This document shows, piece by piece, positions 11,757-22,905 of a DNA stretch of 64,000 nt. Position 1 is the stretch's first letter. The number at the start of each line of letters is the position of its first letter. The stretch comes from Antedon bifida (Eukaryota; Echinodermata; Crinoidea; Comatulida; Antedonidae): the NCBI GenBank assembly GCA_963402885.1, contig OY727097.1, positions 27,087,401-27,151,400 of the forward strand, given 5' to 3'. The position numbers were made by a program, and so were the translations under genes. The notes under the pieces are model-generated. The model was not told the origin of the DNA. It worked only from the letters and a program-made list of their open reading frames with translations, and did not search any database.

Positions 11757-14700
11757 ATGGAAGCTTGGTCAAATGTGGACACATTTTCGGCAAACCAGGA
11801 AAAAACGAATGATAACCGGCTAAGTTTTAGGCCTACTAACTATATCGTGCATCCACGGGATGGCGTAAAGTCTGACGATGTTGGTAAAAGTAACTCTTCA
11901 AAGAAAAAACATATTATTGATGATTTGGAATCGTTTTCACAGAATACTACTCTACATGGGCTCAACTATGTTACAAGTAAGGAGTCGTCCACAGCTAGAA
12001 GGTATGTTTACCCGTCTGTCTGTTGGTCCGTTGCGTTTAAATTTGGCATTAAAACTTGCTGCTTTTAAATGCTATTACATTTAATTACTTTTTTTTTTAT
12101 GAATATCTGTATATATTTTTTGGGGGTGGTGTTGGAGGTGGCTGCCCATGTATTCAGAAATCAAATGTTTCTTTAAGGTAATTTATATTTTGTGGTTCAT
12201 TAAACTTTTCAAGCCGAATTAACATTGAATGTTCATGTTGCAAATTTAAAACACACAACTTGATTCAGATAGTGGAACACCAACTCTTGTAAGAGATGTT
12301 GATAATGTGTCCAGTACAGTACGCGTAATTTATTAAGCTAATTTTTATTTTTCTTGTTCGTTATATTCTTTCCTAAAAGGTTGGCTTGGACAGTGATTGT
12401 CACAGCAATGATGATTGTGTTCATATACATCGGGATAATAAACAATGTCCTACGGTATCTAGACCGTCCCATCAACACCATCATATCAATGAACTATCTG
12501 TTAGATATGGACTTTCCGGCAGTGACCATCTGTAATTACAACCAATGGAAAGCCTCCATTGTAGGACCAGACAATTTTAATATGTTATTTCTGCTTTCCT
12601 GGTCAAGCTTGAAGTATCCGGATCAAGAGACATTGGATATTATCAATGCAACTAAAAGAGATTTTGACTTAACTGATTTTAACATGACTCATCAGATTGA
12701 GGATATGCTGATGAGTTGCTCGTGGAAGAATGCTGAGAGATGTGGTCCGCGAGATTTTAGGCGAGTAGTGACCCAATGGGGTGTATGTTACACATTCAAC
12801 AACCCGGAAAACTCAAGCCAAATAAGGAAAGTAAAACAGTCAGGTAGTAATTATGGGCTAAGTATGCGACTGAAGGTCGAGCAAGAAGAATACATACATG
12901 GCGATAATACTGGAGCTGGAATCAGGGTGCGTAAAATTACTTTGCGTAACATAACTTTACCTTATGGTTTTAGGTTTAGGATAACGTTCGATAAATGTTG
13001 GGTTCATATACATACTTTACTTTAGGCAATTTATAATTAATTTGCCATATCAACAAAAAATATAAAAAAGAACAAGTTTTACATAAAGTAAATGAACTTA
13101 AATTCACTGATTCTATATCGTACTATTTGATTAAAACTCGTTTTAAATGTTATGTAACTACAATAATTTCCTAAAATTGTTAAGCTAAACTGAATATGCC
13201 GATATATTGTCTGACATTTTTAATTAACACGAATTTTGTTACCAATAGTGACCTTTCATTTTCATGCAACATCGCCACGCAACTACGCAGCTATTGAGTC
13301 TAATTACATTTCAACTCAATAGTTGTTCCTATTGTTGGTACACAGTTGATTACCTACTAGTCTAGGTTCTAGACTGAAATTAGTAAAAAGATAAATATTT
13401 TGACACATATGGCGTTTCATACGTATAATACATGAGCTCGTATTTTCAGACTAAAATCGAAACGCCGACTGGTGGACTAAGATAAAACGACAGAAATACA
13501 GACTTGGGGCAAGTCTAATTACATACTTGATATTGCACCATGAACGAGCAAAAAGCGTCATAATACCACTAACGAATTCAAAAATTCAAAATTTGTACCG
13601 GGCCATCAAGATGTATACTAACGTTATTAATATTTAAGAAGAAAGACGCCGAGCAATTGTGATAATTAAAAAACAAACAAAACTCTTCTTCTATACATAT
13701 ATTAATATCCTAATAACCAATTCCATAATTATACTTGTGTTATCGACTAGAAAAATAAATTGAATTTTACAAGGAGAGCAAATTGACCCACGTTAATAAA
13801 TCAAATACAAATTGGTAATGTCAACATTTGAAACAATATCACCAATTTAGGAGAATTTCCTAATTAAATAAAGATCGGTATCAGCACAAATTATAATGAA
13901 ATTATTAACCTATTTGACCTAAAATTCCATCAAAATTGAGGGGAAGACAAAGTCGACCCGACAACGACGGCGTGACAAAGATGGCGCGACAGCGACAACG
14001 CGACACAACGAAACGCGACTGGCGGCGTGACAACGACGGCGTGACAAAGATGACGCGACAGCGACAACGCGACACACAACGAAACGCGACTGGCGGCGTG
14101 AAAATGGAAACATTTTACAAATTGCGGTCATAATGACGATGCAAAATTTTAAGTCAATTATGTAATGACAGCATCGATAATTATTAGGATGGTAAATAAA
14201 CAATTTAAAATCAGATTTGAAAATTTATTTAATGACTACACAAAATACGGATGATGATGACGTCAACAATGACAGTGATAAAAGTGTATTGGATGACGAT
14301 GAAGATGATAACGCCACGATAGTCCGGGTAATAATAATGATAATAGTAGAATACAAAGACACTTTTATTTTTTGTCTTTAGGCACATGTGGCCAAGGATT
14401 ACCAATAGTAAATTAATCACTGTCCTATCAAATAGCCCCTGATACAGGGGCTATTTTGTGAACCAGTTCACTCCCTACTCTTCTCGAATGATGAATTCTT
14501 TAAAGTACACACATGTTATAACTGTGTACACTGGATCTATGGTTTATAGTCCTTATCCGAGAAGACTTGTTCCACCACCAGACCTATGAGTGAGTCGGCC
14601 TCGAACCCTTGCCGATATTGTTGGCTATTTAGGTACGGTAAACGGCGCCCCTGCCTTAATCACGCGGCCATTTGACTCGTGATAAATATAACGATGATTA

Positions 14701-17700
14701 TGATCATGACGATGGTAATAACATGTAACTACAATAGTTTATAACGGTGACGAGAAATTATGTTGAAGCCTATGATTTTAATTTGAAATATATTTTACAG
14801 ATAATGGTACATGAGCAAGGACAGATACCATTGGTAAAATCCTTAGGGTTCTCCGTCTCCCCAGGGTTTGAATCTCACGTTGGAATGAGACATACAAAGG
14901 TAAGTACAGTGTCGTAACGGCTATGACCGCTCACTGGCTAAACTCAGAAGACATTAAAAGAAGTCGAAAAGGGCTAAAAAACGACCTAAGTCTCCAGTGT
15001 TGGAGGGCTACTTAGGGTCCCTAAACCAGGGCCTCATGCCTCTGCGTTACGCCACTAGGTAAGTAACAACTACTATCAAGATTCTGTGACGTCTGTATGA
15101 ATATTCTGAAGGATATCACAAAGAGATTATACCCATCTCCTCCAACAACATTTTAAACACGAGCGTCAAATATTTCGTCAACGATGTGTGTGCTGTCACG
15201 TCACCGATGTGTGTGATGTTACGTCACCGATGTGTGTGCTGTTACGTCACCGATGTGTGTGATGTTACGTCACCGATGTGTGTGATGTTACGTCACCGAT
15301 GTGTGTGATGTTACGTCACCGATGTGTGTGATGTTACGTCACCGATGTGTGTGATGTTACGTCACCGATGTGTGTGATGTTACGTCACTGATGTGTGTAA
15401 TGTTATGTCACCGATGTGTGTGATGTTACGTCACCGATGTGTGTGCTGTTACGTCACCGATGTGTGTGCTGTTACGTCACCGATGTTATGTATTACAAAT
15501 GACTGTTTTTTTAAATCATTTTTTAACTACAGAAGAATTTCTCCTTTGGAATATCACCATCAATGAGACACATTCATTTGAATTCGATTTTCATTATCAA
15601 TAATAGGTGTATTTTTATTAGGCCGACACCGGTTTCAATTCCATTAATGTATACCGCGCACAGGCTTTGTATTTAACGTATCTCCCTAATGTATTTCAGT
15701 TCAATACATTGATTGACTTCGACACCTAATCATAATGCTTCCAGACCTGTAGCTATACAGGCTGCAACCATTTCTAAATATCGACCAATAACAAATATGG
15801 CGCCGTAATGATCTTTTTAAATACTTGTGCAGCAATGATGCCTTAATGTGATGTATATAGTCTTGTTTTTATAATGCATTTCATTTAAAGGCCAATTTAC
15901 AGACGAGTGGTAATGTTCAGCAATAACGGTAGATAAGCGGAAAGCAAACATATAGAAGCTATGTTATTTACTACAACGCGGAGCGGATGGGCAGTTAGCG
16001 CGGAGCGGATGGGCAGATAGACAGGTTCTACGTGGAAAAAGCGGGAGGGGGATAGGGGGGGGGGGGCAAGCACGCGGTTTTCCGCTTACCGTTTCCGCTC
16101 GTCTATGTAAATTTGCTTTTATGCAGAAATAAATAACAGTATCATAAATCTAATTTGTGTAAATACTTTGGACGATGGTTTCCCTCAAAAGACAGCTGTT
16201 TATTGTCACACAAGACAAGACAAGACATGATACAGTACGGGAATCGGCTGTCATACCATCAGACGCAAACTAATAGTCACACCCCTATTCCCATCGATCA
16301 TGATTAACATGGGTCTCGTTTATTTTTCTGTTGTATTAGGTTGAGAATTTACCATACCCCTACCCGTCAAATTGCAGACAAAGGGCTTTGAAATACGGAC
16401 CGTACACGGCACAAACCTGTAATTATGAATGCTATGTGGATTACGTCATCAAAAACTGTGGTTGCCGGGATTATAGAATGCCAGGTTTGTTTATTATTAT
16501 TATTTATATGCAATTATAAATCAGACATAGGCCTAACCAGCCCCCTAAGCTCTTCATAATATGGATTTTTAAAAAGGCGCGCATCAAACGGCTCCTATTA
16601 TGGATACAATGATAACCCCTATTATGGTTGAGTCCAAACGAAGCCCCTATAATGAACAGATTTCACCAACCCTATTGGAAAAACGGAAGGGGGTTGGGAT
16701 TGGTGAAATGGATATAAGAGGAGAGAATGCCATTTGCCTTTTTAAATAATCACCTGTTATTATTTACATAAATGTAATCTTTCAGGAGACGTGCGAATAT
16801 GCGACGTTTACGAGACAATAACTTGTGTAAATAATGCAACGTGTAAGTATTAGTGATTTGATTTGATGAAATCAGACAACGTAAAATGTATTACTGGAAA
16901 TCCGTACCTTCGTGTATTTATTTTCATAAAAAAAACCCAACGCAACACCGACTGTTCTAAAGCGTGGTTCCCACTATCGACGTAACGCAACGCAGCGACG
17001 TATTGACGTGCTGTATTGCGTGATCACAAGTGGGAACCGACGACACAACAATGCTGCTAACATCGTTTGGTTTCACGCAGGTTTGATTTCACGCAGGCGG
17101 GGCAAACACAATTAATGGAAGGGCATTTTCTTACGTTGCGTAGGTCGCATTACGTTGCGTCACCAGTGGGAACCAAGCTTAAGCGGGGTCCGTTCAAGAT
17201 CATAATTGTTTCTTCGGGAAAGTTAGTGATCTTCACCACAAAGTTAACCATTTATATTGTTGTTTACAATAATATGGTAAACAAAACTATGTTTAAAATA
17301 AATCTTTTCAAATATTTTAAAAACTTTTCAGTTGATTTTATTTTGGAGGGGGAAAGGTGTTCCTGTCCAACCGCGTGCTCGACTGGTGTTTATGACGTCA
17401 GAGTTTCGTCAACATATTGGCCCTCTTCTTACGTCACTAATATGTATTTAGGACCGATGAACGTTTCAGAGACCGAAGCAAGGTGAGTCTCTCTTAACAA
17501 CACCTCGAAAAGAAGCCCATGAGCTTCTTTTTTTCGTAATCTTGGTTGAACCATGGAGGAAATATCTGTATATTTCCTCCATGGTTGAACGGGCTTCTAC
17601 GAGGTTTTACTGTATTTTGTTTCTTATCATCTGTTATCATATTTATCATTATCTTCCTCGTTTCAATAACTATCATATACCATATCATCTTCATAATTAT

Positions 17701-19316
17701 CTTTCCAAAGGCAACTTCGTCATAATAATGGCGATATTCATAAAAATAATCAATATTTCTTTTGTTTTTATCTTCGTCACTTTTCTTTTGATCAAAAATG
17801 TGATGTGCCCATATGGACACGATGACGTCATATCACTACTTTATTTGGGCACATCACAATTTGTTGTCAAACTAGTTTGATAGTGCGACCGAGCTAAGTC
17901 ACAAATGACGTCATCAAATAAATTTAATAACAATATCCTTTAGCAGTATCATTATCAGAATCACACCTTAATCAATATCATCTTAACCTAGGGCCTAATG
18001 TATGTCAAATTGATAAATATTGACCGAGTATTGTGTTTGGATTTTTGAGCGAAATTAATTTGCGAAGTGAGAGGAATAATGATACTAATAAAAGGTCAAC
18101 AAATAATCAATGACAAATAATCAGCCTTGCTCGTTTAATGTTGAAGAGTAACATATCAATTAAGGGCCGATCTACTTGGTATAATGTGATACTTATAAAG
18201 AATAATTATGAATTGAATAATATTGAAATCAAATCAACTTACCCAAGCTAAGCAGGCCTAGTTGGAACTCCTTCCGGTTGCGTTACGTTGATAAAAGGCC
18301 GACGTAACGTCATTCCTTCCCTGTATGCTTCGTTTCGTTCTACAGATTATTGCTGCTATCCAAGCATTGCAATACTTAAATTTGTCTCAGCTAAAATCGT
18401 ATTTTAAACATAGCACTTGTTTTCGATATTCTCAAATGAACACTAGCAGTATTAATTGTAAGCAATTAGCAGTAAACAAGGTCATTACTGTGTAATTTCC
18501 ACATTTCTGATGAAGCAACAACTGAAATATTCCAAAAACTGGTCATTGGGACAGGCCGAAAATTACGCATGCGCAATCAACAACACGTGATGGTCTAAGC
18601 TCTGTCTACCCTATCAAACTAGCTTGACAAAAAATGTGTGATGTGCCCAAATATGGTGGTAATATAACCAAATATAGTAGTGATATGACATATATGGGCA
18701 CGTCACATAAAGTTTGATAGTGTAGACGGAGCTTTAGACTAGAAGCTTCACTCAACGCAAACATTTATGATGTACTGCTTAGTAGGAACATTCATGTACT
18801 TTTTATGAAATCAGTGTATACAGTATATGAAGCAACATTTTGATATTTAGATCTTAACGCTATTTCGATATTATTTTACCAGAAAAAATTTACTTGACGT
18901 AAAAATATATTTTGAAGAGTTGAGTTTTGAGAAGGTAGAGCAGATACCCGCCTATGACCTGCTGAGCTTATTAGGTAAAGTGATTTTGTTTTTTTAACTT
19001 TTAATTTAAAAAATTATTTTAGGCCAGAGTTATTCCTTACCGTACAGGGATTTTGGCTGAGAAGAAATTAATGTTTTCGTAAGTGTTCTCAATGTGCTAA
19101 GATTGAAGTACAATTACGTAAGATAATGGGCAAACTGACCAATTACATAACTATAAACTTTTAAAACATGAGTTACTAATCTAATAGGCCTAAATATCTT
19201 TTTCAGGTGACATCGGCGGATACATGGGTCTACTTTGTGGCATGAGTTTAACAACTATATTTGAATTTGTCGACTTTTTTGTCTGTGTTTTCAACAAAGG
19301 TTGGAAAATCCGATGA
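11757..19316 (+). CDS. DEG/ENaC (ASIC-like) sodium channel subunit, gene B, 8 exons
   Basis: Exons joined in frame: 11757-12001, 12380-12926, 14801-14899, 16340-16484, 16786-16842, 17332-17482, 18883-18974, 19207-19316, giving 481 aa. N-terminal cytoplasmic part of ~80 residues with TTLHGLNYV; TM1 (VIVTAMMIVFIYIGII) at about 86-106; FPAVTICNYNQ; WGVCYTF; SVSPGFESH (exon 3); CGCRDY; CSCPTAC followed by YWPSS; the pre-TM2 strand KNLLDVKIYFEEL; TM2 with GLLCGMSLTTIFEF; stop at 19314. The tail after TM2 is short (KGWKIR). Lengths of exons 3, 5 and 7 equal those of A and C. It is divergent from gene A across 4.6 kb. The exon 3 donor is duplicated by a hAT-like insertion (see findings). The gating stimulus cannot be inferred. 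Confidence 0.93.
13358..13520 (+). mobile_element. Dispersed repeat R1, copy 1 (intron 2 of gene B)
   Basis: Contains TTCTAGACTGAAATTAGTAA and ends CAGACTTGGGGCAAGTCTAA; both ends can fold as small hairpins. A second copy at 58856-59010 keeps the full order with ~85% identity by eye. No coding capacity; class unknown. Confidence 0.75.
13955..14101. repeat. GC-rich tandem duplication (~70 bp x 2) in intron 2 of gene B
   Basis: Two copies of a unit with GACAACGACGGCGTGACAAA and GCGACTGGCGGCGTG. The base composition is much richer in GC and CpG than the surroundings. The short open frames across it on both strands are by-products of the repeat. Confidence 0.8.
14437..14690 (-). mobile_element. 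tRNA-derived SINE, copy 1 (intron 2 of gene B)
   Basis: On the minus strand it has an A-box-like TGGCCGCGTGATTAAGG, a B-box-like GGTTCGAGGCC, then a body with AACAAGTCTTCTCGGATAAG and TATAAACCATAGATCCAGTG. The same body follows a tRNA-like head at 56625-56850. The 3' part ends in a hairpin, AGCCCCTGTATCAGGGGCT. Confidence 0.75.
14907..15057 (+). mobile_element. hAT-like MITE inserted at the exon 3 donor of gene B
   Basis: 151 bp, ends CAGTGTCGTAACG and CGTTACGCCACTA. Flanked by a perfect 8-bp duplication GGTAAGTA at 14899-14906 and 15058-15065; that octamer is the last exon base plus the splice donor. Same family as 6705-6873 (shared CTAAACTCAGA and CTATGA). Confidence 0.9.
15180..15487. repeat. 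23-bp minisatellite, ~13 copies, intron 3 of gene B
   Basis: Unit GTTACGTCACCGATGTGTGT plus GAT or GCT, repeated with very few changes. Each unit holds TTACGTCA, close to a CRE/ATF half-site. Copies abut directly with no spacers, so it is not CRISPR-like. Confidence 0.95.
15889..16117. mobile_element. MITE family 4, copy 1, intron 3 of gene B
   Basis: Left end AGGCCAATTTACAGACGAG after TAA; right end CGCTCGTCTATGTAAATTTGC. The inner part has CGGTAGATAAGCGGAAA and TTTTCCGCTTACCG as inverted arms, plus a G run near 16055. Related to 33780-33990. Confidence 0.75.
16961..17179. mobile_element. MITE family 2, intron 5 of gene B
   Basis: Ends AGCGTGGTTCCCACTA and GTGGGAACCAAGCT, flanked on both sides by TAA. 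The interior has GACGTAACGCAACGCAGCGA. TWA duplications are characteristic of PIF/Harbinger elements. Confidence 0.85.
17546..17590. repeat. 20-bp-arm inverted repeat with 4-base loop, intron 6 of gene B
   Basis: TTGAACCATGGAGGAAATAT, then CTGT, then its reverse complement with one mismatch. It lies inside a longer imperfect inverted repeat whose outer part (CTCGAAAAGAAGCCCATG and GGGCTTCTACGAGGTTTTAC) recurs at about 45400-45425, so it is probably a small foldback element. Confidence 0.8.
17790..17895. mobile_element. MITE family 1, left-truncated, intron 6 of gene B
   Basis: GTGATGTGCCCATATGGACA, an intact TGACGTCA at 17823-17830, then AACTAGTTTGATAGTGCGAC and GAGCT. Confidence 0.8.
18598..18733. 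mobile_element. MITE family 1, full copy, intron 6 of gene B
   Basis: AGCTCTGTCTACCCTATCAA to TTTGATAGTGTAGACGGAGCT, flanked by CTA and TTA. Interior with GTGATGTGCCC and CATATATGGGCACGTCACA. Confidence 0.88.
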
Positions 19317-19324
19317 GTTGTACT

Positions 19325-22300
19325 AATAGTCCGGTGGCAGGAGGGGGGAATCACCACCCGAAAGGGGACAAATTGCCATCCAACTTTTCTAGACCAGAAT
19401 TTTTCGTAGATTACGAATATGGAAGGTAATCGATCAGGATAGGAAGCGTTTTCGAGATATAAGGGGTCAAAGTTCAAAATTGACCAATTACAACAATGTA
19501 TTATGTATATGTATTATAACAAATTTATTAAAGCACAATTTGGTCTTTTATTACATTTTTATGATTATAAGTGTCTATTCAATCACCTTATGAAAAAAAA
19601 ATTCTTTGTAATTAAGGGTCAAATGTCAATATTGACCAATCATAGAACGTACCTATAAAACCAAATAAAAACTTATATTTAATAAAAATTGGATGTTTTC
19701 TCATCCTGTTAATCAATCATACGCAATGTAAAAGAGCGAATACATCATTTCATCAGTTGACATAAGGTCAATTTCATCAGTTGACCTAAGGTCAAAGGTC
19801 AACATTTTAATACACGTATTAGTTAACAAATAAATGCAAAGTTGTCCAAACTATGATATTGATGGTTTTACAAGTAATCAAATTATTTGATTAGTAAAGT
19901 TATGTTATTTCATTTTAATTTTGATTAATATAATTATAATTGATACTGTATTTAATCAAATCAGACTTTGATCAGGATAGGAAGCGAATAGGAAGAGATA
20001 AGGGGTCAAAGTTCAAAATTGACCAATTATAACAATGTATTATATACATATGTATTATAACCAATTTATTGAAGTTCAATTTGGTCTTTTAATACATATG
20101 TATGGTTATAGGTATCTATTCAGTCGCCTTATAAAACAAATACTTTTCAATTAAAGGTCAAATGTCAATATTGACCAATCACACAATTTGCATATAAACC
20201 CAAATAAAAACTAACATTTAAGAAAAATGTTATGTTTTATCATTCTGTTAAGACATCTATCAATCATACACAATCAAAAGAGCACATTTATCATTACACA
20301 AGTTGACATAGGTCAAAGGTCAACATTTGAACAAGTGATATACTAAATAATGTAAAGTTGTTCAAACTATGAGATCGATGTTCATAAATGTAATCACGTT
20401 ATTTGATCAGTGAAGTTATGGTATTTTTATATTTTTCTAGTGCGCATTATTTTAAATGTATTAATATAATACTGTAAAATAAATAATAAAATTATTAATA
20501 TTATGACGGTTAAAATGTTATGATGTTAAAATGTTACGCTGACCTTCAATGATTTGCCACTATACAGTTGAATTTATTAGGGCTACAATATTCGTTTTTG
20601 GAAAAGAAACTACTATTCATCAGAACCAGAGAATACCAATTCGTACAGGATAGGGCATAGGCAGATCCAGGTGGCCAAACTCAATCCACAACTCACTACA
20701 CAGACAGACCACAATTTTTATATAGACACAGATAGTTTGGCCCATACAGGAAAGAGTTTCCTGTACACAAAAGATTCTAAAATAACCCATATGGATTTGC
20801 CCGAATGAACCCTCTAAGGACCCTTTTGGGATCTCTATGTGGTGTGCTACATAAGGCCCTGTATTAGAAATTAATATGGGGTAAATAGTTCATAGATGAA
20901 CTAAAATGTTCACCCTCAATCTTTAAATAACATTTATGGATTTGCCCAAATGAACCCAAGGGCCGATCCTTCATGGACCTTTCGGGGTTCTCTATGTGGG
21001 TCTACAAGAGACCCTATATTGGAAATACTGTATGTGGGGTGAAAATGTGGGTTCATAGAGATATAATAAATATCCCTGTGCACCCTCGATCATCCATAAG
21101 AAACATTTTATGGATTTGCCCAAATTAACCCAAGGGCCGGTCGTTCTCCATGGATGGACATTAAGCCCCATAATGGAAATAGAAGGGGTGACACTGTGAG
21201 TTCATATAGACAGGCGCGGCCCATGGAATAAAGCTGCCTGTGCACTCTCGATCCTTAAGGAACACTTATGGATTTGCCAAAATTAACCCCTCAAAGGCCG
21301 GTCCTCCATGGATGGACATTAAGCCCCATAATGGAAATATAAGGAGTGACAATGTGGGTTTATATAGACAGGCACATGGAATAAAGCTGCCTGTGCACTC
21401 TCGATCCTTAAGTAACCGATTTGGATTTTGCCTAAAATGAAACAGCAGGTCATCTATTTAGACCCTTCTCTACTGTATGTTTAGTTCTACATTTGGCCCC
21501 TGTATCAGATCAATGCATTTGGCTACATAAGTTATTGTGTTAGAAATATATCGGGTAACTAAAACTGTAGGTTCCAATATTATGCCATGGGAAAAGACTG
21601 TCTGTGTACCCTCAATCCTTTTAAAAGGAACCCATATGGATTTGCCAAAATGAACCAAGGGTAACTTCTCTATGAACCGTACATTCCGTTTATTGGAGAT
21701 ACATGGATACCTGATTGAAATTGCTCAAATGTTTCTGAAAGACATTGTACTGTATAGTAGTAGTATTCCCCTTCCACACCTCTTTGAATTAAATCCTCCC
21801 GATAGGCTCTTATGTACAGGATTTCAAAGCAACAATCACACTTGTATTTTTCAAGCAGTATAATCTATTAGATTGAATAAAAATATCTATTATAAACAAT
21901 TTGCCGTTAGAAATCTCTATGCCATGACGTTATTTAGATGAGAAAAACAGGTCAAAGGTTAAAATTACAGAAAAATAGTGTTTCAGTCACTTTTTGAAAA
22001 AAATGTTGCATTATGGCAAGTATAAACATATATATTGTGAACAATTTGATACCAAAATTGGCTCCTTACGACAAATATTTATTAATTTATGTTTTTATAA
22101 CCTTATTCAATTATGTCAAAGGTTAATAACCACACTTCCGGTCATTTTCAAGCAATATCATCTGTTACACTGAATATAAATGTATATCTTGGGAACAATT
22201 TGCTCCTATTTTTAATTCTCTCTGACCTGCTGTTACTTAGATATAGCAAAAAGAGGTCAAAGGTCAAAATTGCTAAAAATGGGGTTTCCGGTCAATTTTA

Positions 22301-22572
22301 CAAAGAAAGTTCTGTTAGAGCTAATATAAACATATACATTGTGAACAATTTGACACAAAAATTATCTCACTAGGTCCAGAATTTCCAGAGATATAGCATG
22401 TTTTTATATTGGTCAATTTTGAACTTTGACCCCTTATATCTCGTAAACGCTTCCTATTCTGATCGATTACCTTCCATATTCGTAATCTACGGAAAATTCT
22501 AGTCTAGAAAAGTTGGATGGCAATTTGTCCCCTTTCGGGTGGTGATATCCCCCCTCCTGCCACCGGACTATT
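19325..22572. mobile_element. 3.25 kb element with ~165-bp terminal inverted repeats, no transposase seen
   Basis: The left arm (19325-19489) starts AATAGTCCGGTGGCAGGAGG; the right arm (22407-22572) is its reverse complement with a few changes. If the ends are GTCCGG and CCGGAC, both are flanked by TA. Inside are a ~535-bp direct duplication (19432 onward and 19971 onward, both GATCAGGATAGGAAGCG), many GGTCAAAGGTCAA blocks and six copies of a ~160-bp unit. No long open frame. It starts 8 bases after the stop of gene B, so part of it is probably in that 3' UTR. Confidence 0.75.
20785..21665. repeat. ~160-bp tandem repeat, six diverged copies inside the 3.25 kb element
   Basis: Each copy has TATGGATTTGCC(C)(A/G)AA followed by a variant of TGAACCCAAGGG (starts near 20792, 20934, 21107, 21261, 21415, 21632), then TTCATATAGACAG or similar and CCTGTGCACCCTCGATC. 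Short open frames here are repeats of the same unit. Confidence 0.8.
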
Positions 22573-22741
22573 TCGATTTCTGACGACTGCCGACGACCTA
22601 CCTAGGTCAGGTCAATTGATGTCGTCGGTCATCACCCGAAACCATCAACTGGGATGGGAGCGAGGAAACGCTTCCTAATATCCTTTCATGCGCACAGTGA
22701 ATAAACATGACGTTGTACGTCGGTCGTCGAAAATCTGTCTA

Positions 22742-22902
22742 AAGCCGATTTTCCACTAGGCAAATTTGTTCGCGCTAATCGCGTGTCAGCTTATACGCAT
22801 GTGTAGAGAGGGGTTTGGAAGATGGAAACATGAATACACATGCGTATAAGCTGGCGCTTTCGATTCGCGCGAACAAATTCGTCTAGTGGAAAATCGGCTT
22901 AT
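22742..22902. mobile_element. Palindromic MITE
   Basis: AGCCGATTTTCCACTAGGC at the left, CTAGTGGAAAATCGGCT at the right. The inner arms CAGCTTATACGCATGTGTAG and CACATGCGTATAAGCTGGCG pair as well. Left flank TAA, right flank TAT. Confidence 0.8.
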
Positions 22903-22905
22903 TAA

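Noticed and set aside
13919-14203. 94-codon minus-strand frame rich in Arg and Ser
   Set aside because: Product of the GC-rich tandem duplication; the peptide repeats with the DNA unit.
15180-15487. Array that could look like a CRISPR
   Set aside because: Units are directly adjacent with no unique spacers, in a eukaryotic intron.
17494-17880. Open frames on both strands of gene B intron 6
   Set aside because: They run through a foldback and a family 1 MITE; no homology or splice signals.
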